From contig NC_049901.1 in assembly GCF_001411555.2 (NCBI RefSeq), positions 40,394,964 through 40,458,963 on the forward strand: DNA of 64,000 bases, given 5' to 3'. The notes below the pieces were generated by a model, which was not told the origin of the DNA, did not search any database, and saw only the letters and a list, made by a program, of their open reading frames with translations. This document shows positions 45,901 through 56,594 of this stretch, in pieces. Position numbers and translations under genes: made by a program. This stretch comes from Juglans regia. Its lineage: Eukaryota; Streptophyta; Magnoliopsida; Fagales; Juglandaceae. Position 1 is the stretch's first letter; each line of letters begins with the position of its first letter.

Positions 45901-46541
45901 AGTTCCGAACTAAGAAGGTGGTAAATGATGATTACATCAATGTAGAAGGAGAAGTGCAACAATTTTTATTTTTTATTTTTTTCCTTTTGTAGAGTAGGTA
46001 CAACACATTCTGGATTTTTGAAACAGGTCGCAAGCCAAGTTATTGGTTGGCTTCATAAGGAGGCTCTTTCGGTGGGAATAAAGGTGTACAGGGACTTCCT
46101 ATGCCTATCCTTCAAGCTGGAGCACGGCAAACAATTAGTCTGTTGGTGCATGTGGACCTAGAAGATAAACAAGGATGCATCTCCTAGTGGTTGGTCATGG
46201 AGGATAGTTGCATCGAGGAGCGAAAGCTCCACATGGACATTTCTGATGGTGCATCAGAATATAGGAAGTTCTTAGGCCATTTGTCCCTAGATGTGTGATG
46301 GACTGACTTGGTGAGCTTGTGCAGTGGAGTTAGGGATCTCGGTCAAGTCCCTAAACATTATGTTCTCCACGCCAATAGGGTTGATGTGATGACCAATCCT
46401 CCGTTCCTCTCTTGCTTGATTCTCCAACAATGGTGGTCAAGATGACCACTTGGATGGGATTTGGTCAAGTGTTTAGGCTAGTATGGGTGAATGGAATGGT
46501 GGTAGGGTTTGGTAAGGTGTTTGGTAGCAATGGGAAGGTGG

Positions 46542-48182
46542 TGCACGGCAATGGGGTAGAATTAGGGTTGGCGCCACTTTGGATTAGGTTTAGGGTTTGG
46601 AAGTATGGATATGGGCGGCTAGGGTTTATGTTTAGGGTTTGGAAGTTAGGGCAAAGCTTGGGCGGCTAGGGTTGGCCAAACAAGCTTGGGAATGATTTAT
46701 GGAATGTTCCTAAATTTAAGAAACTCAATTGGACTGCTTTGGCCGAATGGGATAAGTATTTGGGTCAACTAGGGATTTCTAAATTATACGAATCCTAGTT
46801 TGGAAAGTGGAGTGGGCGGCTAGGTTTATTCCCAATTGGGGAAGTGTTGGCCGAATGGAATATGGTCACTATGGGAAAAGAGTTTCGGCTACTAGGGTTG
46901 GAAGAATCCAACAATTTATGGAAAGTAGACTAACACTAGGTTAGTCGACTTTTATGAGCAAAATGGATTGAATAGCCGAAATTATTGATAAACACCAAGA
47001 ACAATGTGAAGAACACTCAAGAACACAAGTAAGAACACTTGTGACTTGAATAATAAAAAGAACAATAAGATAATTCAACCTTGATTCACGAGTTGCACAA
47101 GTATTGAATAAACCTCATATATTGATAAACCAACTTGGATTCATGAATTGAATCAAGTTGTAAGAACAAGATAAACGAACTACACTTATTCTAAGAATTG
47201 CAAAGTGTGATCCTCTTCTTAGGATCAACGAATATCACCCAAAAAGCCCAAGTGCAAAGGCACCGATTTGTGATCTCTCAAACAAAAGTCTCTCCTCTTA
47301 GGAATTTGCCAAAAGATGTGAATGAAATGACTAAGGGTCCTATTTATAAGTTACAACTTGGAAATCCCCAATAGGTCTCTTGAAAGTAAATAATAATTAA
47401 ATAAATAAAACAATAAGATAGAGCCATGGACTAAACCATGGTGTGACATGCACAGGCCCATGGTGGGCTAAGTGGTTGCATGTTGGTTGGTCCATGGCTA
47501 AGTGGTTCGGCATGGCCCAAGCTGGTGGCTTGGGCGTTGGCTGCATGGCATGGGCTAGAGCCGTGCGCTGGATAGCATGCCTGGTGGGCATGCCACTGGC
47601 CTGCTCCGCAAGGCACGGGATGGAGCCGTGCGCTGGATGGCACGCCATGGGGCGTGCCACTAGCCTCCCTGGTGTGCGGCAGGTTGGGTGTGGGCGTGCT
47701 GGCGTATGGCAGGAGGGCCATGGGCACGCGGGCGTGCGCGCGCGCTCGGGGGCTGGACTGCCTGTGCGGCGCATGGCCGCCCACATGGTCTTGCGCACAA
47801 AGGTGCGCGTAGGGCCACGCAGCCCACTAATGTGCGCACTGGCCTGCGCACTGGGAAGCTCCTGGGCGTGTGGCCCGCTGGGGCGCATGATGCCGCGCGC
47901 CCATGCTGCACGCATGGGCGTGCGGCCCCCTGATGCGCGTGGTGCTGTGCTGCGCGCATGTGCGCGCGGTGCTGTGCTGCACACATGCTAGCCTCGCTAG
48001 CCCGCATGCTGGGCGCCCCGTGGGTGCCATCGCGCTGGCCAAGGCATGCATGCATGCTGGGCGCCCCGTGCGTGTCACCCCACGAGCCAAGGCCTGGTTG
48101 TAGGCTAGCCAAGGTGCATGTCTCCACCATGACTAGGGCATGTGCGGCCTCTTTAGAGGCAACTCGACGTGAGGGTCTAACA
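46542..48182 (-). mobile_element. Candidate LTR (solo or truncated) with GC-rich core
   Basis: The minus strand begins TGTTAGACCCTCACG at 48182. It contains a TATA-like 'acttataaatagga' (47340-47353) about 830 bases in, and runs into AT-rich then 'accctagccgccc' sequence. With ends TG/CA at 46542 and 48182 the flanks share AGGTGG (46536-46541 and 48183-48188). Six bases is longer than the usual 5-bp LTR duplication. A TGGCGCC motif (minus, near 46573) could instead be a primer-binding site, putting the LTR end there. Boundaries are therefore uncertain and no protein is recognisable. Confidence 0.4.
47420..48110. other. GC-rich island of GC(A/G)TG-type low-complexity sequence
   Basis: About 690 bases dominated by GCATGG, GTGCGC and CATGCC words, far more GC-rich than its surroundings. 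Many overlapping frames are open on both strands because stop codons are rare. None resembles a protein, and the A/R/H/P-rich translations are composition artefacts. Confidence 0.75.
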
Positions 48183-48640
48183 AGGTGGTAGCTAATGACC
48201 TTCCATGTACTTTCTTTTTCCCTTTCGACACTCAAAAATAGGATAAGCTCCTTGTTGCATATAATGTCAGCTTTTTAACGGTTTTATCAATTTAGAAGCT
48301 GTTTCACTCCTTGATTTTCCCTCTTTACCATGTGATATCACTGAAACAACTTCTTATATCATATCAAAGATGTCTAATTCCTTTCAAATATCATCGCTTT
48401 CATTTCAATTCGCATCTTACAAGCACCAATGGGATGCTGAGTACATGGGGTGCTGGAAAATGACTTCTAGATTAGAAACCTCCATCTTAAGAAACTCCCA
48501 AGATAATGTAGTTACGGGCACATGATTGTGTAAGATGGACTATGATAAAGCTGCTCGGATACCAATTGCCAATTAGTCTCTGTAATTGCTTGGACAGAAA
48601 CGTTAGGAGACTATTATTGTATTTTCGTAGTCAGAATTAA

Positions 48641-48718
48641 GGTAACAAACTCATCTCAACTCATCTCAACTTATCATTACAACTTTTTCAAATTTCAATA
48701 CAAAATATAATAAACAGC
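48641..48718 (-). repeat. Tourist-like MITE, family A (copy 9, fragment)
   Basis: 'aactcatctcaactcatctc' and 'acaactttttcaaatttcaa', the reverse complement of one end of the family. Confidence 0.6.
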
Positions 48719-49542
48719 AGAGCCGCTTCTAAGCGGTCGGTCTGATTTTGAAGGAATAACAGCCTTCCACTTAGAAGCTGCCACCTCAGAAATCACACCA
48801 TAATCACGCTAGAGTCGTACACATGGGATTGAAATTGATTCACACTTTAATTGAAAGTCTGGTCTTCTTCTAGTCTTCTTCCTCGAGGATAACCATTCCA
48901 TTAATGGCAAAAACAAGCTTTTCTCCTGTCCATTTTCTTCTTTGTCGATTAGAAGCAGTAGCTCCAACTTTATCCTCTCTAAAGCCCAATACACCATTTC
49001 CATCTGCGCCTTGTTCATCTTCATCACATTTCACATCTTCACTCTCTGCAATTTCAAATACCATTTCCATAACCCACCCAACCTCCCCTCAAAGATTCCT
49101 ATCTCAAATTCCTCGGCCTCCAAATTACATTAACAACCCCAAATCCAAATCCAAGAATATAACAAGAAATTTATATGTCCTAAAATAAATAGCCGAAATG
49201 AATATTATTAAGTACATCTAGATCATTAAAAATCCATACGGCAAAGGGGAGGAAGAAGGGGCTGCGAGCTGTGAAGGGTTGGGTCTTTGAAAGGGGTTCC
49301 GTTGTGATTCGAAGGGGCTGCAAAGGGGTTGGTGTCGATTTGAAGGTGGGCGAAGGGGAGGGAGCTGTGTCTCTTGCGAAAGGGAAGGGCCTGCGTAAGG
49401 GTTGTCTCTTTTGCAGTAGTTGAGTATTCTATGTAGTGCTAGTTTACAATAATTATGGTGGAATGTCTAGGTGTTCCTTCACTATTGGCAGGCTGTTATA
49501 TGAGGATAGTTGGACCGACCGGCTTGTAGGAATTCTCAATAA

Positions 49543-49662
49543 ACAATTCAACTTTTTCACATTCCAAAATAATAATAATATTAAAAAATAATATTCTAAT
49601 AATATTTTATCATCTCAACTCAACTCAACTCAACTCACTTCAATATCCAAACACAATCTAAA
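49543..49662 (-). repeat. Tourist-like MITE, family A (copy 10, fragment)
   Basis: Reverse-complement core 'aacaattcaactttttcaca', 'aataatattctaataatatt', ending '(ctcaa)n ... tatccaaacacaatcta'. Confidence 0.65.
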
Positions 49663-50190
49663 TGTTATAGAGTTTCCTCTCTCTCTCTCTAAAATTGCAC
49701 CTTTCAATTTGGTCCAATAATTGAAGAGGATGATAATTGAAGAAGAGCCCCATTGATTTTGATCAACGATTTGAGTGTAATCAAAGCTCAATCCCTAAAA
49801 AAGGAAACCTGACGCAACTTGAGCCAGAAGATATCAACAGCATATTTGAGTGGAGAGCAAGCACGCACACCCCTAAGTTATATACATATATTTTTACGTA
49901 TTTTTTATATATTTCACTTATGTAATTAATTAAAATAATTATTTTATATTAAAAAAAAGTGATACATCTAATCATATTGATAAGTAGGCAAAAAATACTC
50001 AAAAATAACAGTACATGAAATTTTTGTCCACCAAATGCTTGCTTGCTTATGTACTATGCACCATTAACGTTGCCTTAAGAAAAGACCAGGAAGGAGAGAA
50101 AAGTTGCCTTCGAACTTATAACAGCTCAGATGTCATGAAAAGTAGCTTGACTTCTCATTTCCTTCTAATCCAATTTCAACACGTGGAAAA

Positions 50191-50225
<35 letters not shown>

Positions 50226-51134
50226 TTCTAAGGGTTCTTTTCAAAGAAATTATTATGGAAGATTCTACTACTCCTACATTCTTTGCACGAAACGTATCGC
50301 TTGCAAACTCCCCTGCCTATCACATCTTTATAGTTGAAAGTTTTGTCACATAGATCCCTCTCGTCACCTTACAGGCATATACACACACAACACGCTCCGG
50401 ACCCAATGACCGCAAGACCCTTTTTGGATTCTAGTTATTACTGTTCTTGTTTTCTTGTTGCTACTACTTCTTCTATTCATTCAAGACTGGGATTGGAGAA
50501 ACCGAAGTAATTGCCGTCGTGGGAATCGAAGAGATTCTGATATCAGAATGTGGGTGCGAAGAATCGTAAGCATTTGTTTTGGCGTGGGATATCTGGGCCT
50601 CTAAACGGGTTTGTTTTGTGAAATTTTTGTTCTTGGTCTTTGATTCTTTGTATGGAATAAATTCCTGATAAGGGTTTTGCCAAAAAAAAAAATTGCGTTT
50701 TGAATTGGGTTTTATTGATTGGCGAGAGTATTTTTTATATTCCATTGTCTTTTTTGCTCTATTCGGTACGCGGTTTTTGGTTTGACCGGAAATTGGTGAT
50801 TGGAGGGACGTGTGGTTTACTGCACTCTGTCTCTTGTGCATTCAATCGCTGGAGATTATTGTAGGGATTTTCTGGTGATATTGATTGGGGATTAAGGTGG
50901 TGAAGTGATACAGATACTCTCTAGATTCTTTTTGGAACTGAATTCATTAGTGATTTTGAAACGGGAGAAGCTTTGTAGATTGTCGTTTTACATGTGAGTT
51001 TGGTTGTTATCTTCTGTTAGGTTTGTGGAGCATTCAATTCATCGGTGGATTTGGATATAGGAGAGGTTTTGTTGATTCCGGGAAGAGATTCTTGTGTTGC
51101 ATGTTGTTTGTGTAGTTTTCCTTAGTGTGTCAAT

Positions 51135-53355
51135 ATGTCTGGGGGGACGCCGGTTGGGGGTGGATACATGAGGCAGAGGCACAGCCAGGGATATGCCTCA
51201 AGTGGTGATGACCTTGAGGATGATGCATGCTCAAGGTCCCGTCCTGCATCTCCTGCAAGTCCAAGAAACAGGAAGTGGATTGAGATTATGGAGAATTTTC
51301 TTTGGCTTGCTTCAGCAACTTTCATTATTTACTATGGTGATGGGCACTCCAATCTTATATATCTCTTGTGGCATGATGGCAGAATTAGAAGGTAAAAAAT
51401 TTGCCTTTTTCCAAATTTGAATCCCTATTAATTTTTTTAATAGTTTGCGTAATCATTACCTTTTGATATATTTTTATTTTTTTGAACTTGTGCATTTGGA
51501 TCGAACCAAAGTTTAAATTTTTATGAGGTGTGTCATTTCTCTTAGATTTCAAATTGTTTCGGAAATACATGGAGCATGCATTGTGTTGTGTCAAAGTATG
51601 CAGTTGCATTGAAAACACTTGAAATACAGGTTGTTGTCTGGCTATTAGTCATAACATAGAGAGACGTCAACATGAGTTATGGGTTTTTTTTTTCCTAATT
51701 AAAATACCCTATGGATTTTTTATTTGGGTGGGCTGGGGGTGGAGTAGACAGCATGTCAGCATGTATCTATGTCGTGCTCTTGGATGCACTTATAAAAAAG
51801 AAAAAAACATGTATCTATTAAAGTCTTCTCTATGTTGTTGTTGGCTTATCGCATCTATATCTAAATTATACATGTTCAATATAATCTATTTGGATTTTGA
51901 GGTCTACTTTATATCAGCAGTATTTTCTATCTTATATCCCGTGAGAAGAAATAACAAATTAAATGATATTACACGATAGAGTTAGGTATTAAAAAATCAG
52001 AATACAAACAGAGTTTCACTTAGAATGGACTATGATATTACTTGGTTTTGTAATTTAGTCTTTGCATAGTTGCGGTATTAGAATAACCGAGGTATATAGC
52101 TCTAGACAAGTGCTTCTCAATTGTACATTAGGAAGCTTATTTAATAGCATATTCAACGTAGAACTTTGCATGCAATTAAATAAATTCAAGTTTTTGTGAA
52201 GTTATGTTTGTTGTGCTGATTAGTTAATTGCGACGTTAGGATTATGCCTGGAGCTTATAAAAAATAGTTGACTAACCTCGAGGATTATTGAGGTGTGAAG
52301 AGTTGTACTGATTAGTCAGTTCATATGTTTGGATTATGCCAAATGACTTGTACAAAACAAATGACTAACCTCTGGGGTTATTGATGCCTCCGCTGTGAAG
52401 TTTAAAAAATGAGGCACTTTGGGTTCATGCTTGTGATTTATTGCTAAAGTTTGTAATTCATGCAGAATAAAAAATTATGGATACTCTGAGACTTGAAAAT
52501 TGTGAAGTACGTGCAATTCATTTAGTGGTTCTATTACCCAAACCATGTTCATACTAGCATCTCACTACCCCTACTAATTTGAGTGATTTTCCTTTATTAT
52601 TTGTTCTTTTTTAGAATAAATGGTGAGCTCCTGAGGCGTTAGACCTCACACCCTAGGGATGGGAGCATAGACATTTTATACATTTTTACTGGATTTATGT
52701 TGTGTGTTGCTGATCAAAAAAGAAATTACTGTATTGAGGTTATGTGTGAGTAGGTGTTGGGGGGGCTTCATCCATCTTTGAAAGGAGAACTACAATAGGT
52801 TATAAGGCCATTGGTGAGATAGTATTATTCATTTGATACAAAATGATATTTAATATTTTATTTCCCTTGCAGATTGCCTTTGTACCTTGGGATGGTGGGT
52901 GTTGGTTTGAATATTGTCATCTTCTTTTATTCAAGTATGTCGGCTTGGAGTGTCAGGAGGTTGGACGAGAAATGGGAACTGAATAGTGTATCTGCTTTGC
53001 CATTCGTTACTATTCTTGGACTAGTCTCCTTTTGCTTGTAAGAGGAACCATCATGCTTAATCTATTTGAACTTATCAAGTGTTGTGCTTGAAAGTACTCC
53101 TGTATTGCTGAGCTTTTCTCTTGCAGGTTCTCTTTTGCTTTATGGCCAATATGGAGTTTCCTCACACTTCCCCTGCTGGTATTCTAACATGCTTTTGGTT
53201 TGGTCATCGCTTGCCGTCCAATATTTTATGTGTAGTAACTATCTTATTTCTCCACATTTATGCAGTTCACACTGTTTATGGCTTGCATGGTTATATTCCC
53301 CTACATTTCGACTGGGACATTCCAGCCACAATATGATATGTTCCGTACAGATTAA
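51135..53355 (+). CDS. TMEM128-like four-helix membrane protein (4 exons, 187 aa)
   Basis: Exons: 51135-51391, 52873-53037, 53127-53178 and 53266-53355, GT-AG and in frame (564 nt with stop). The N-terminal 45 residues are polar and G/S-rich (MSGGTPVGGGYMRQRHSQGY, SRSRPASPASPRNR) and probably cytosolic. Four hydrophobic segments follow: about 49-68 (IMENFLWLASATFIIYYGDG), 87-107 (LPLYLGMVGVGLNIVIFFYS), about 127-150 (PFVTILGLVSFCLFSFALWP) and 159-178 (FTLFMACMVIFPYISTGTF). Between helices lies WSVRRLDEKWEL. Size, topology and the WIEIMEN start suggest the TMEM128 family of endomembrane proteins, whose biochemical role is unknown to me. The splice model is more certain than the family name. 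Confidence 0.8.
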
Positions 53356-55372
53356 TCCTCTCAGGATGCTAGTGAGAAACAACACTGACATAGATGAAGA
53401 GTTGCTAACTCAGACATTTGGTGGTTGGTAGCAGGGCCTATAGAATGAAGTTTTGCCTCCATTGCATGACGCATCCCTTGCCTTATTTGGCCGCATTGGT
53501 GCTACTGATGATCTAGTTGATTGTTTTTTAATCAGTCGGCTTACATGTCAACCTGACCTTGAAGATTGTTACACGCTGCTGGTACAGTCTCATTTCAATT
53601 TACATTGTACGCCCAGAAAACTCTCATTGAAATGAAATCAGTACTCAGTTACATCTTTGGCATATGGCTGTTTTTTTTTTGTCCCCTTCAGTTTTTCAAA
53701 ACTCATCTTTGGAATACAAGGTTGTGTCATTTTTTTATGAAATTGATTTTCATCTTTTGCTGGTAAGCTGTTGACCTGTTGACCTGTTTGAGTACAAAAG
53801 ATTCAATATATTGTGGTAAACGTTGGACCGTTTGTCAGTACATAGAATGCTTAGTGACATGACCTTTTGTTTTCCCTGAGCTGACGACAGTAAGGTGCAT
53901 TGGTTGGCGAAACAGGGTGCTAGAAAGCTATTCTTTTGCTTAATGTTTCATTTTCAAGAGAATGAATGGCTATTACATAGAATAACCATTACTCACGAGG
54001 AATAGCTATTCCTCTAAATTAAAATGGGAGGAATAGATATTCCTTGGGTGGCCAGTCGCCACTTTTGGTGGCTAGCCACTCGCGAAGTCACAGGGGTGTA
54101 AATTGACTGATAGTTTGAGGTAAAATCAACTGATTTAAGAAAGACTAGTTGTTGTTTGGGGTGCAAAATGAAATAACTTTTCAAAAATTATATGAAGTGT
54201 AGCTCATACTCATATGTCAATACTTGTCTAGTTATTTTGAGATGTTGTGATCTCAACTTTTATTAAGTATCTATTAAGCATGCATTTGAAATTTATAAAA
54301 TGAAATAAAAACGTTTTTTAAGTGAATACCATATAAGATGTGAGTACAATACGGGTAGGATGTAAAAACATTCTTGGTGGCCATGTCCAACATAGCATGG
54401 TAAACAAGGAAGATATTTAGACTAGTACTTGCTCCATATATTTACATTGACCTTCTGTTCATAAAGAGCACTGCACAATGTCATTCATCGGAGTGGGGAA
54501 TATGGGTTTTTATGGGTATCAATAGCCTCTTGCAATAGCCCCATGAGTTCAAAAGAAATTGTCCTTTCTTATAAATTCAAAAGGATTTTTTTTTTTTTTT
54601 CTCAAAGAAATAAGCGGTACTCTATAGTTTTATTGATATGCCTCATTTGTAGAAGAATGGCATGGTAAAAAATAAAGCACCTTGGTGGAAATAATTTGAA
54701 AAAATATAGTGCATCAAAAGAAGTGTCGTGTAAGAATATCAATGACTAGAAAGTACTTTAAGATTTGAATTTAAGGAGAAACTGTACAAATCTAGAGTAG
54801 CATTATGAGAGGTCTGAGAACTTTCTGAGAAAAATGGAGGATCTAATTGGTGCAACTACTTTATCATGTAAAAGTACAAAGCCATCTAGTTCATCGTCTC
54901 TCACAGAAAACTTTAATGAGCGAAAACCATTGTTGACTTTTTGCTTTAAGAAAGATAAGGTTGTTTAATAAGTAATGATATGGAACTATGAACAAGAATG
55001 ATAGGTCAAAATGGGTACGAAAATTCAAAGTGAATGTCCCTTTAAATGAATATCAAGCTCCTAAATAGCATAAATTCATATGTTATATTCTTCATATGCT
55101 TTCTAATATAGTTCATGCTAGTTGCCTGGTGATCAGTCATAGGGCGAGTCTTTTCTCTCTTTTCCGTTAGTGGAAAGAGAGGAGAAGTGGGTGGTATTGT
55201 ACCCAAGGAAGATTCTAACAAAATTAGTGGCAGAGCAGGATGGGCAAGCAGTTGTGAATGGGCGTGATCCTCTGACAATTTCTGGTGGACTGAGGGTGGA
55301 GCAAGGTGGTTCGAGTGGATTTTCTTACGTCAAGGTAAGCTTTGGCGGAAGAAGAGAGTGAGAAGAAGGTTG
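53356..55372. other. 3' flank of the TMEM128-like gene and spacer before the LINE
   Basis: An open stretch (53356-53431, then 53453-53635) follows the stop without a recognisable product and is probably 3' UTR. At 53960-54060 an imperfect inverted block built on 'ggaatagctattcc' suggests another MITE relic. The last few hundred bases before 55373 may be LINE 5' UTR. Confidence 0.45.
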
Positions 55373-56542
55373 ATGATGATGGAAAATTTGGAGGTACTGT
55401 GGGACAAACTTAGGCTAATGGATGAAGAAAAGCTAAATGTAAAGTTAGATGATGACATACCTGAGGAAATAAGGACCAAAGGAGAAAGAAGCCTGGTTGG
55501 AAACTTAGCAGGGCAGCAAAGTTTCTAGAGGTGGGGGAAGAACGTTTTCGTTATTACATTAGCAAACCATGCAGATAAGTAGAGAGTGTGGGGAGGGAAG
55601 CCATGGCTATTTGACAATCAGATGATGGTGCTTCAAATGTTCAATGGTTTCACCTCTCCGATGAAGATGAGTTTTGATCATGAGGAGTTATGGGTGCACA
55701 TGTATAACCTGCCTCTTGCTTTTATGACAAATGAGAAAGGTGAGAAGTTGGGAAATACGGTGGGGAAGGTGATGGATATTGATGTGAAGGGAGGTGGGAG
55801 TGGATGGGGTAGTTACCTAAAGGTCCGTATTGAAATGGATCTAACAAGGCCTCTGGCGAGAGGAAGAACTATCTCAGCTCAAGGTAGAAGTATGTGGATT
55901 CCATTCAGGTATGAAAAGTTTCCATTTCTATGTTTTTCATGTGGTAGGATCATACATGGTTCTTATGGCTGTCTTGAGAAGAAAGATTTGAGAGAAGAAA
56001 GTAGTGAGAGAGAGGATCAGTTTGGGGCCTGGTTAAGGGGGAATTCAGTGGGGAAGAAGAGGAGTAGTCCACGTTTTAGTGGAGACATTAGAAGAGTGGG
56101 GTCTTGGAGAATTGAGGTGGGGGAAGAGGCAGAGTCGTGCCATAAAGGTGGAAATGAGGGTTTGAGAGAAAATGAGATGATGGTTCAATTGGTGAGTCAA
56201 GCTACTGTTGGGGTTGAAAAGCAAATGAGTGAAGGGGTTGAGGAAAATGGTGGAGATAGTGTTTTGAAGGAAACTGATGAGGAAAATGGGGTTGAGAGAT
56301 TGGGGAGTGATGTCCCTTATAGTGAGGTAGTTTCAAAAGGGGAGTTGAGGGTGGAGGAGGAAGTTCTTAGGGACTTGGTGAAGAGTGGTAAAACATGGAA
56401 GAGAAGGGCTCGGGCCATGGGTAACAAGGTTGATTTGTTGATCCAATCTTTATCCACAAAAAGGCCTTGTGAGGGAGATCTGTTTGGTAATGTTGAGATG
56501 AAGAAAAAAAGAAAAAAAAAATCAAAAAAGAAGGGTTGGTAG
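55373..56542 (+). pseudogene. LINE ORF1 with DUF4283-like region and CCHC knuckle
   Basis: The frame starts at ATG 55373 (MENLEVLWDKLRLMDEEKLN) and has in-frame TAG near 55527 and 55580. It then stays open to 56542. It contains KPWLFDNQMMVLQMFNGF, FDHEELWVHMYNLPLAFM, the knuckle CFSCGRIIHGSYGC (C-x2-C-x4-H-x4-C) and a lysine-rich end. The RNA-binding role is known from related ORF1 proteins. Confidence 0.75.
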
Positions 56543-56594
56543 TAGTAGCACAAGAAGGATTGGCGGAGGCTGTTAAACAGTCCCGCCAAGCATT

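Larger units (their letters stand above)
41588..46335 (+). pseudogene. MED17: Mediator subunit 17 (MED17) pseudogene, introns retained
   Basis: Exon remnants recognisable as MED17 (head module of Mediator): 41588-41690 (SLDKFPIKR, then GIERFP), 42027-42203 (SMVENLQLAHQELSVIIDLI), 43522-43627 (NDAVT...LPNETLSDLSVSAATKLQ), 43880-43967 (LGKYFNHSAKALEQQVAREA), about 44733-45122 (GFTIDLFDNSLYDPAAVFRP, VDHDSAGMLSVNLP), 45199-45652 (GVNVTGIREDYMQLSIGQGT, YAIYLQQIFHEHVFAKDRP), 45757-45958 (SQFRTKKVV) and 46025-46335 (SEYRKFLGHLSLDV). There is a frameshift just after the ATG, stops in several exons and frameshifts near 45530 and 45600. Intron borders persist, so it arose by DNA duplication, not retroposition. 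It covers nearly the whole protein but cannot be translated. Confidence 0.88.
48190..51134. other. Intergenic region and leader of the TMEM128-like gene
   Basis: Contains two Tourist-like MITE fragments and an (AT)n tract (50193-50222). A short minus-strand open stretch at 48809-49070 has no recognisable product. From about 50390 the sequence looks like promoter and 5' leader of the gene at 51135. No other gene is visible. Confidence 0.5.

Noticed and set aside
47397..48235. Long overlapping open frames on both strands (up to 195 residues)
   Set aside because: They come from a GC-rich low-complexity block where stop codons are rare. Translations are A/R/H/P-rich in every frame and match no family.
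48809..49070. Minus-strand 66-72 residue acidic open frames
   Set aside because: Suggestive composition (EDEQGADGNG, KLVFAINGMVILEEED) but no family recognised and no supporting gene structure.
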